Assembly (NCBI GenBank): GCA_966250015.1
Contig: CBINFS010000057.1
Location: 1 to 20,390, forward strand
Reading direction: 5' to 3'
Origin: CBINFS01 sp966250015
GTDB lineage: Bacteria; Bacteroidota; Rhodothermia; Rhodothermales; DASSAV01
Length of the DNA: 20,390 nucleotides
A model generated the notes under the pieces. That model made no database searches. It was not told where the DNA came from and worked only from the letters and a program-made list of their open reading frames with translations. Shown here in pieces: positions 15,223-20,390 of the stretch. Made by a program: the position numbers and the translations under genes. Numbering within the stretch: position 1 is the first letter of the stretch; each line of letters opens with the position of its first letter.

Positions 15223-15486
15223 TCAACCTGGTGTTGAGCCGTGCTCCCTGAGAAAGTCTCGAGCCGCCTCTACCGCGTAACGCCTGGCCTCAGTACCGGG
15301 ATGGAGCCGGTGAAACGTCTTAACCTGGGCTCCCAACTTGATGCGGATCCGTGATCCGGCCCCTTCTGTTACCTCAGCACCTACAGCCTCAAACAAGCGT
15401 TCGATATCCGACCACTTAATGTTTGATAGGGTGAGCTGCTCGAAAACCCGCGCGAGCGTAGTGCGGTGCTTTTTGCACAGGTTCAC
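15223..15486 (-). CDS. hicA: HicA-family mRNA interferase toxin
   Basis: This is an 87-aa HicA toxin of the longer subtype. After a CKKHRTTLARVFEQ lead come NIKWSDIERLFEAVGAEVTE, GAGSRIRIKL, FHRLHPGTEARRYAVEAARDFL and a short tail. This is the double-stranded-RNA-binding-like fold that cleaves mRNA. In this subtype the histidines sit in FHRLHP rather than in the GSH motif of the shorter HicA proteins. The start appears to be a GTG at 15486 with no Shine-Dalgarno, so the exact N-terminus is uncertain. The gene is the first of a two-gene operon with hicB. Confidence 0.88.
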   Translation of the reverse strand: MNLCKKHRTTLARVFEQLTLSNIKWSDIERLFEAVGAEVTEGAGSRIRIKLGAQVKTFHRLHPGTEARRYAVEAARDFLREHGSTPG

Positions 15487-15517
15487 GGAGGACCAATCAA
15501 AATCGATTGTGGCAATT

Positions 15518-15540
15518 TGGTACTAATACGTGGTACTAAT
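15518..15540. promoter_or_regulatory. Tandem direct repeat upstream of hicA (candidate HicB operator)
   Basis: TGGTACTAAT occurs at 15518-15527 and again at 15531-15540, giving a 13-bp period with ACG between. The pair lies 32-54 bases upstream of the hicA start, in the promoter position for the minus-strand operon. Ribbon-helix-helix antitoxins commonly bind short tandem or inverted repeats, so this is a natural HicB operator. I found no other copy in the window. Confidence 0.5.
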
Positions 15541-15604
15541 GATCGTGCTTCACGCCAAGATGAATCAACCTTGAACCTGCATTGATTACCTACTTTTTGA
15601 TAAC

Positions 15605-16279
15605 TCATTCTGCACTATGAATAATGGGCAGCAGCGTGCGGGACCAGAGGGCGTAGCCTTTTTCGTTCAGGTGGAGGTCGTCGTCCAGGAAGAGTGAACG
15701 GTCGGGATTGCCGTCGGCGTCGAGCATGGGCGTGGCGACGTCGGCGTAGTAGAGGTGATCCGTCGCTTCGGAGAAAGCCTCGATGAGCTCGTTGGCGGCT
15801 TTCATTTGCGGCCAGACGTTCATGCGTACGGGGCTTGGCTTGATCGAGACGAAGATTATCGGCAGGCCGGGCTTCTCCCGGTGTACCGCCTCGACGAACG
15901 CCTTGTAATCGCGCAGCACCTGCTCGGGCGACTTGCCCGAGGTGACGTCGTTGTCGCCTGCGTAGAAGACGATCTTCGACGGGTTGTACTGCGGGAAGAG
16001 GTCGGGCAGGTAGTGGAGCACGTCGGAGATGTGCGACCCGCCGAAGCCCCGGTTGATGACCTTGAGCTCCGGGAACGACTTCGCCGTGGGCCACATCCGG
16101 ATGCTCGAGCTGCCGATGAACAGGATGGCGTTCTCAGCCGGCGTGTTCTTGGCGTCCCAGTCACGGAAGGCCTGGATTTCCCTCTCAAACCGTGCCGGGT
16201 CCGGGTTGTCCTGGGCAAAGAGCAGGGATGGGGTGAGGAGAAGGAGAACGAGCAGGTACTGTCCGATACGGATACGCAT
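15605..16279 (-). CDS. Secreted SGNH/GDSL-family hydrolase
   Basis: This 224-aa esterase/lipase-type hydrolase has a cleavable signal peptide (residues 1-22, YLLVLLLLTPSLLFAQ). The mature part shows the SGNH blocks in order. Block I is FIGSSS (nucleophile Ser58), block II NRGFGGSHISD (oxyanion Gly), block III YAGDNDV (Asn110), and block V DDLHLNEKGY (Asp200, His203). Members deacetylate or de-esterify carbohydrates and lipids; the GSSS variant is common among platelet-activating-factor-acetylhydrolase-like secreted enzymes. I chose ATG 16279; the frame runs on to 16387 but would bury the signal peptide. It stands alone between two small two-gene modules. Confidence 0.9.
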   Translation of the reverse strand: MRIRIGQYLLVLLLLTPSLLFAQDNPDPARFEREIQAFRDWDAKNTPAENAILFIGSSSIRMWPTAKSFPELKVINRGFGGSHISDVLHYLPDLFPQYNPSKIVFYAGDNDVTSGKSPEQVLRDYKAFVEAVHREKPGLPIIFVSIKPSPVRMNVWPQMKAANELIEAFSEATDHLYYADVATPMLDADGNPDRSLFLDDDLHLNEKGYALWSRTLLPIIHSAE

Positions 16280-16476
16280 ATAGCAGTTCGGGTTATTCGA
16301 TTGGTACAACGATTCGCCTGCCCATGATAATAACGGTAGCCGAGGGGTACAAGAAGAGCTTGATGGTTGCACACCTGTACTGCCCAACGAGACTATTCCC
16401 GATAGCCTTTGCCAGGGTTCAAACTATCAACTAAAGAGAATTTCAGTAAACGAGGAGTAAGGTCTTATTATGTCAT

Positions 16477-17283
16477 TTAAAAGGTGTACAGGTCGTCGAC
16501 GGTGACGTCTAGGTGCGAGGCAATCTTTTGTAGAGTGGCCGGGTGTGGTTCTTGGACGTCGCCTCGTTCGATACGTCCGATAGTCTTCTGTGTAATACCC
16601 GGAAAATCAGACTGTGTAAGGCCACGTTGCAGCCTCAAACGACGGATGCTCCCTCCAAGGGATTCGTCATTATTTATCAAATTCTTTCTGGCCGCTTTCC
16701 GGTAAACGGGGTCATGCTCGTAAAGGATGGCGTCCGTCGAAGCCTCGTATTTACCCAATCGAACAGTCTGTCCATAGTCCTCGATCGATAAATCGTTCGG
16801 ATCTGGATCTGGACCGTCCGGGTTTTTTATGAACCAAGACAGCGGTACGACTATACGAGTAAGATCACCCCGAACAAAGAGTAAGACGTTGCTTTCTTCG
16901 ATGTAGCTGGCACCAATGATCAAGTCTTTTCGATTGTCAGCGGTAAGTATCTTTATTAGCTCGTCTTTGGGTACTATACACGTCACGCTGCCATCAACTA
17001 CCCTACGAAAAACGGCTTCAAGGGCCATCTTGACGTCCGGCCGGAGTGGTTGAAGAACGAGCAAATCCGGTTTTTTGTGTTCTTTTGTGACGAAAGTCGA
17101 GAGTATACCTGCGGGCCACTCGGATTTTTCCGCAACGATCAAATCTTTTCCTTCAGCACCTTTGAAGTACCTATTGAAGCTTACTTGACTATTAGCCCTG
17201 TAAACCTTCGGAGCCCCAATGCGGAAACGCCTTCTCTTTTTCTTACTTGATTTACTGGATCGTTTCAAAACCGAGCGTTCCAT
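16477..17283 (-). CDS. XRE-family HTH protein with DUF2442-like region
   Basis: This 268-aa protein has three parts. Residues 1-22 are a strongly basic tail. Residues about 45-200 form an alpha-beta region. Its second half (VPLSWFIKNPDG, DYGQTVRLGKYEASTDAILYE) resembles DUF2442-type antitoxin-like domains, although I cannot confirm the family. Residues 209-266 are a clear C-terminal XRE helix-turn-helix (SIRRLRLQRGLTQSDFPGIT, KTIGRIERGD). A C-terminal HTH behind a large N-terminal domain is typical of antitoxins and autorepressors. It starts four bases after the stop of the 87-aa gene, so the two are translated from one message. Its AT-rich codon use differs from the GC-rich neighbours and suggests transfer. 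Confidence 0.8.
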   Translation of the reverse strand: MERSVLKRSSKSSKKKRRRFRIGAPKVYRANSQVSFNRYFKGAEGKDLIVAEKSEWPAGILSTFVTKEHKKPDLLVLQPLRPDVKMALEAVFRRVVDGSVTCIVPKDELIKILTADNRKDLIIGASYIEESNVLLFVRGDLTRIVVPLSWFIKNPDGPDPDPNDLSIEDYGQTVRLGKYEASTDAILYEHDPVYRKAARKNLINNDESLGGSIRRLRLQRGLTQSDFPGITQKTIGRIERGDVQEPHPATLQKIASHLDVTVDDLYTF

Positions 17284-17287
17284 GGCG

Positions 17288-17551
17288 TCATACGGTATTG
17301 TATGGGTACATAGCGTTCCAGGCCTCGACGTAGTCCTCGTAGTGGTTGAGCAGGTATGTCAGGAGGTCACCGGGCACCCGATTGGGATCAGGCTTCCGAT
17401 CGAGGAACGATTTCTCGCGGAGGCCGAACCGCCAGCTATCCGTTTTATGTAGCAGGGTAACATGTGGGGGTTCTACCCTTTCCCTGTCACGAATCTTGAG
17501 CTTCCACCCACGTTTTTCCCACTTCGGCGGCAATGGGAAGGTTGTGGCCAT
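17288..17551 (-). CDS. Small protein, candidate toxin partner of the XRE regulator
   Basis: This 87-aa protein of unknown family is first in a two-gene operon with the XRE protein. Visible elements are KWEKRGWKLKIRDRERVEPP, HVTLLHKTDSWRFGLREKSF, LDRKPDPNRVPGDLLTYL and a C-terminal EAWNAMYPYN. The EPPHV segment followed by beta strands recalls the NPPHVHV motif of DUF4160 proteins, which often pair with DUF2442 partners; this likeness is weak and is my inference. No membrane segment or signal is present. A toxin role is suggested only by size, gene order, four-base spacing and the operator-like palindrome upstream. It could also be a regulatory cofactor. Confidence 0.65.
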   Translation of the reverse strand: MATTFPLPPKWEKRGWKLKIRDRERVEPPHVTLLHKTDSWRFGLREKSFLDRKPDPNRVPGDLLTYLLNHYEDYVEAWNAMYPYNTV

Positions 17552-17566
17552 GTAATGCTATTCATG

Positions 17567-17602
17567 AATGTCCTTTTTGTTTCATTTTAAAAAAAGGACA
17601 TT
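17567..17602. promoter_or_regulatory. Perfect 12-bp inverted repeat, candidate operator of the XRE module
   Basis: AATGTCCTTTTT (17567-17578) and AAAAAGGACATT (17591-17602) are perfect 12-bp arms with 12 bases between. On the minus strand a TAAAAT box resembling a -10 lies between the arms, 16 bases from the first arm's far edge. The palindrome begins 16 bases upstream of the ATG of the 87-aa gene. No T-run follows the hairpin on the minus strand, so it is not a standard terminator for the DUF1080 gene. It is well placed for autorepression by the XRE protein. Confidence 0.6.
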
Positions 17603-17722
17603 TTGACTTTGTACCGATCCTGTTTACATAGGTTACGAAATACACAGGTAATAAAACGGACCCGGCGGTTCCTTGAGAAAAGCAACCCGGCCCGATGAAA
17701 TGGATTTGGAGGGCTGACGTGA

Positions 17723-18412
17723 TTACTCCAGCTCCTTGATCTTTATGTTTCTGAACCACACGGGGGCGCCGGCGTGTTTGCCCTGGAAGCCGATGTAGCC
17801 CTTCGGCGGAAGCTCGGCGGCGGGTTTGCTCAGCCACGCGGGGATCTCCGAACCGTCGGGGTTCGTGGTGGCCGACGTCCAGAGGCTCATGTCCATCTCG
17901 TTGACGAGCTCGCCGTTGAGGACGATCCAGATCTTGCCGTCCTTGCTGGTGATGGTATAGCGGTTCCACTCGCCGGGCTTTTTGACGAGGTCTTTCTCGG
18001 CGGGCTTACGGCCGAAGAAGGCGGCGTTCTGCCAGGTGGCGGGTGCATTGGCCCATTCCTCGTGGAAGTTGTCGGCAATCTGGATCTCGATCGAGTTGGG
18101 GATCCAGTTCCTCCTGTCGCTCGCGTGTACGATGACGCCGCTGTTGGTGCCGGGCGCGGTCTTGAATTCGAGGTCCAAGATGTAGTCCTCGTACTCCTTG
18201 TTGGTCCAGATGGCCTGGTCCTCGGAGGCGGTGAACACACCGTCTTCGACGGTCCAGACGCCCTCGGGGAAGGTGGCGTTCGAGAGATCCGGCTCGAACA
18301 GGTCCACCCAACCGGATTCGGACGTGTCGGGGTGGCCGGTCGGGGGAATCTGCGCGAAGAGGGTTCCGGTGCAGAGTACGGCCAGTAAAACCGTGGTTAG
18401 TGTACGTTTCAT
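17723..18412 (-). CDS. Secreted DUF1080 (3-keto-disaccharide hydrolase) protein
   Basis: This 229-aa protein has a clear signal peptide (MKRTLTTVLLAVLCTGTLFA, cleavage near 20). The mature part is a DUF1080/concanavalin-like jelly roll: GWVDLFEPDLSNATFPEGVW, VEDGVFTASEDQAIWT, YILDLEFKTAPGTNSGVIVH, NSIEIQIADNF, GEWNRYTITSKDGKIWIVLN, and the terminal KGYIGFQGKHAGAPVWFRNI. The family includes hydrolases of 3-keto-glycosides; many members are only carbohydrate-binding. The length fits a single-domain member. I chose ATG 18412, the start that exposes the signal peptide. It diverges from the glycosidase-like gene across 234 bases, which hold a small palindrome ATCATATGAT at 18515-18524. Confidence 0.92.
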   Translation of the reverse strand: MKRTLTTVLLAVLCTGTLFAQIPPTGHPDTSESGWVDLFEPDLSNATFPEGVWTVEDGVFTASEDQAIWTNKEYEDYILDLEFKTAPGTNSGVIVHASDRRNWIPNSIEIQIADNFHEEWANAPATWQNAAFFGRKPAEKDLVKKPGEWNRYTITSKDGKIWIVLNGELVNEMDMSLWTSATTNPDGSEIPAWLSKPAAELPPKGYIGFQGKHAGAPVWFRNIKIKELE

Positions 18413-18646
18413 GATGGCATTTTTCGTTTGGAAATGGGATGACCGGTAAATATCGTTAATAGTCCAGGAATCGTGACCATCAACCGGTGCCCGTATCAAA
18501 ATTGTTGATATTTAATCATATGATGCCCGATGGAGTGAGCGGGAAGGTACGGTAAAAGTTCGGTTAACACGCTCGAATCGCCCTCTGTCCGCAAAACATT
18601 GTACTTCCCGGACGTACAAACGAGAGGAATCCGAGGGAGGCGACCC

Positions 18647-20281
18647 ATGAAGATCTTCAGCACGCTCATACTTGCAGTTCTGACGCTCGTCGGGCTCGTG
18701 GGTGACGTGCGGGCGCAGGTCGAGGGCCAGGTGTATGCGAACTCCGACGCTCCGGAGCGGCTGGTGCGCGATGGCGGGCCGATTTTTCTTGCCGGAATTG
18801 GCGACCTGACCGACTTCTTCTATCGGGGCACGCTCAATCCGGACGGCACGCGGGACGGCGACCAGCTCGAGCTGATCGTGGCGCTGGCGGATCAGGGTGC
18901 AAATCTAATCACCGTTGCGGTCGTCTATGGCGCCGCCGGCGAGGTCCCTTTTGCACCGTGGGATCCGGACGACCAGAGGAGGCGGCTCAACGACGACGTA
19001 CTCGACCAGTGGGACCGCTGGTTCGCAGAGATGCACCGGCGTGGTATCGTGGCGCTGGTGACGCTCTACGGGGGAGGCGTCGATCCCGGCAGGGAGCTGG
19101 GGTGGCCGATGGATGCCGCCGGGTCGTTGCATCCCGACGAGCGGCGGTTCATCCGTAGAGTGGTCGACCATCTCGAGCGGCATCCGAACGTCATCTGGGG
19201 TGTCGGCGAGAAGGGCAATACGGCGGGCGCCCGGTGGCCACAACGCGCCGAGCGGATGGCGCGCGAGATCCGGGGCGAAGACGGCGATCGGCACCTCATT
19301 GCCGCATATCTTTACGAGGGCATGCCATTCGACCCGGATTCTGAGGCCCCGATCGATCTGTACGTGCTGAGCTCCCGTGACGTAGAGCCGGAGACGCCTT
19401 CAGCGCTCCACGCGTATATACTTGAAACGCAAGCGGCCATACCCGGACGCGCATTGCTCTGGGTGGGTGGTCCACTCCAGGAACAGCTGGTGAGGGAGGG
19501 GGACCGCCAGGGCGTACGACAGCGGATGTGGGCTGCGGCCATGGCGGGAGCACACGTGGTGCTGAACGGCCTGGATAATGACGAATGGGCCGCCGGCCCG
19601 ATGCAGGACCTGCGGCGTCTGCGTGCCTTTCTCGAGTCGACCGAGTACCACACGATGGCGCCTCACGACGACCTCGCCGGCCCCGGCACCCAATACGTCC
19701 TCGCGCTTCCGGGTCAGCGGTACGTAGCCTACTCGTCAGGCGGTGCGACGCGGGTGGGGTTGAGGAAGCTCGAGGCCGGCACGTACGACCTCACGTGGTT
19801 CGATTGTGAAACGGGGGCGTCGGTCGTTCAGAATGGCGTCGAGGTGGCAGCGGGCAGCCAGTCCTGGTTCAGGCCTGAAGGGATCGGACCCGAGCTTGCC
19901 CTGTACGTGCGACTCTCGGAGGCAGGGGTGCAGCCGGAAGTGACAACTGTGGACGAAATCCCCGAAACGAGGCGCAGTCGGGCAAGGGGAAACGAGGCAC
20001 CGGTGGCGTATTCGAGGTCGACGTTCACGCTCTCCGGCGAGCCGGTGGCCATTACGCTCCGCTTTACTGACCCGGACGGCGGTCCCGGGCCATATTCGGT
20101 CGTCATCACCGAGCCGCCTTCTCACGGCCATATCGAAGGATCCGGAGCCTCTCTTCACTACATCCCCGACCCCGACTTCTCCGGCGTTGACCGGTTCAGC
20201 TGGTTGGTACACGACGGCGCCGAGGCGTCACAGACGGTTACCCAGCGCATCGAGGTCTTGCCGCACGTTTCGCCTCAATAG
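18647..20281 (+). CDS. Secreted TIM-barrel glycosidase-like protein with collagen-binding-like and cadherin/Ig-like domains
   Basis: This 544-aa protein starts with a signal peptide (residues 1-22, ending DVRAQ). Residues about 35-330 look like a (beta/alpha)8 barrel of the DUF4038/collagenase-like type, with FLAGIGDLTDFFYRG, DQWDRWFAEMHRRGIVALVT, HPNVIWGVGEKGN and RMWAAAMAGAHVVLNG. Residues about 365-440 resemble the 'putative collagen-binding domain' (YVAYSSGGATRVGLRKLEAG, TYDLTWFDCETG). Residues about 447-535 are an Ig/cadherin-like tail (NEAPVAYSR, PPSHGHI, YIPDPDFSGVDRFSWLVHDG). The usual glycosidase 'N-E' motif is here VGEKGN, so catalysis is uncertain. The start is well supported by GGGAGG eight bases before the ATG. 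Substrate is unknown. Confidence 0.85.
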   Translation: MKIFSTLILAVLTLVGLVGDVRAQVEGQVYANSDAPERLVRDGGPIFLAGIGDLTDFFYRGTLNPDGTRDGDQLELIVALADQGANLITVAVVYGAAGEVPFAPWDPDDQRRRLNDDVLDQWDRWFAEMHRRGIVALVTLYGGGVDPGRELGWPMDAAGSLHPDERRFIRRVVDHLERHPNVIWGVGEKGNTAGARWPQRAERMAREIRGEDGDRHLIAAYLYEGMPFDPDSEAPIDLYVLSSRDVEPETPSALHAYILETQAAIPGRALLWVGGPLQEQLVREGDRQGVRQRMWAAAMAGAHVVLNGLDNDEWAAGPMQDLRRLRAFLESTEYHTMAPHDDLAGPGTQYVLALPGQRYVAYSSGGATRVGLRKLEAGTYDLTWFDCETGASVVQNGVEVAAGSQSWFRPEGIGPELALYVRLSEAGVQPEVTTVDEIPETRRSRARGNEAPVAYSRSTFTLSGEPVAITLRFTDPDGGPGPYSVVITEPPSHGHIEGSGASLHYIPDPDFSGVDRFSWLVHDGAEASQTVTQRIEVLPHVSPQ

Positions 20282-20305
20282 GGCTCCCTGTTTCGTGAAG
20301 GTCCT

Positions 20306-20390
20306 TCTTCACTTCGTTACTCACGATGATGAGTTGGGGGTATGGCGAAAACCCTCGAAATTGTCATTCCGAGCGACAGCGAGGAATCTT
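20306..20390. repeat. Intergenic repeat of the TCATTCCGAGCG type
   Basis: The stretch ends in GTCATTCCGAGCGACAGCGA then GGAATCTT (20363-20390), a well-known style of bacterial intergenic repeat with inverted ATTCC/GGAAT ends. Before it lies CTTCACTTCGTTACTCACGA, which looks like the degenerate counterpart of the same element. It is cut by the window edge. The copy at 118-250 is related in its CATTCCG start. Confidence 0.55.

Noticed and set aside
15755..16327. Plus-strand frame opposite the SGNH hydrolase
   Set aside because: No domain, and the minus strand has all SGNH blocks.
17567..17602. Intrinsic terminator for the DUF1080 gene
   Set aside because: The hairpin stem is A/T-heavy at its loop end, and no T-run follows it on the minus strand. 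Its position at the XRE module promoter fits an operator better.
17774..18388. Plus-strand frame of about 200 codons opposite the DUF1080 gene
   Set aside because: It is a Gly/Val-rich shadow without motifs. The minus strand has a signal peptide and the full DUF1080 pattern.
1..20390. CRISPR array, tRNA, rRNA or insertion sequence
   Set aside because: I saw no regularly spaced repeats, no cloverleaf with CCA or T-loop consensus, no rRNA core sequence and no transposase motif.

Overview
The window is GC-rich (visibly above 60% in most genes). It carries secreted Bacteroidetes-type enzymes, a family VOC protein, large membrane histidine kinases of the 'SLGQLTAGxAHEIxNPLNF' type, and a eukaryotic-like Ser/Thr kinase with the W-x-lf-x-aL N-terminal preamble common in Rhodothermota, Acidobacteria and Planctomycetes. 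Many starts lack a Shine-Dalgarno sequence. My best guess is a chromosomal segment of a Rhodothermota/Bacteroidota-type bacterium. This is inferred from protein style alone; there is no rRNA or tRNA to confirm it.

Layout. Positions 1-363 hold an intergenic palindromic repeat. Positions 364-1816 carry small housekeeping-type genes: a VOC protein (-), a 67-aa protein (+) and a RodZ-like HTH protein (-). Positions 2087-4730 hold an orphan phage packaging pair, terminase large subunit and portal, with no capsid, protease, tail, integrase or lysis gene around it. Positions 4819-6039 encode a DUF6051-like alpha/beta hydrolase (-), followed by a doubtful small ORF and about 620 bases without a convincing gene.

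Positions 7217-13810 form a signalling block, all on +. A two-TM histidine kinase is followed by a large multi-TM histidine kinase with an extracytoplasmic nidogen-like insert. Next comes one protein that fuses a Ser/Thr kinase, a receiver domain and a SpoIIE/PP2C phosphatase. No stand-alone response regulator is present, so the receiver inside the fusion is the natural candidate target of the two kinases. An SRPBCC protein and a META-domain (HslJ-like) envelope protein follow.

Positions 14889-17602 are an AT-richer accessory stretch. It has a HicAB toxin-antitoxin pair with a direct-repeat operator candidate, a secreted SGNH hydrolase, and a two-gene operon (87-aa protein plus XRE regulator) preceded by a perfect 12-bp inverted repeat. 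That operon looks like a second, less usual toxin-antitoxin or regulatory module. Positions 17723-20281 are a divergent pair of secreted carbohydrate-related proteins: a DUF1080/3-keto-disaccharide hydrolase and a TIM-barrel glycosidase-like protein with a cadherin/Ig-like tail. The window ends in another intergenic repeat of the 'TCATTCCGAGCG...' type.

The strongest candidates for something new are the kinase/receiver/phosphatase fusion behind two histidine kinases, the XRE two-gene module with its palindromic operator, and the orphan terminase-portal pair.
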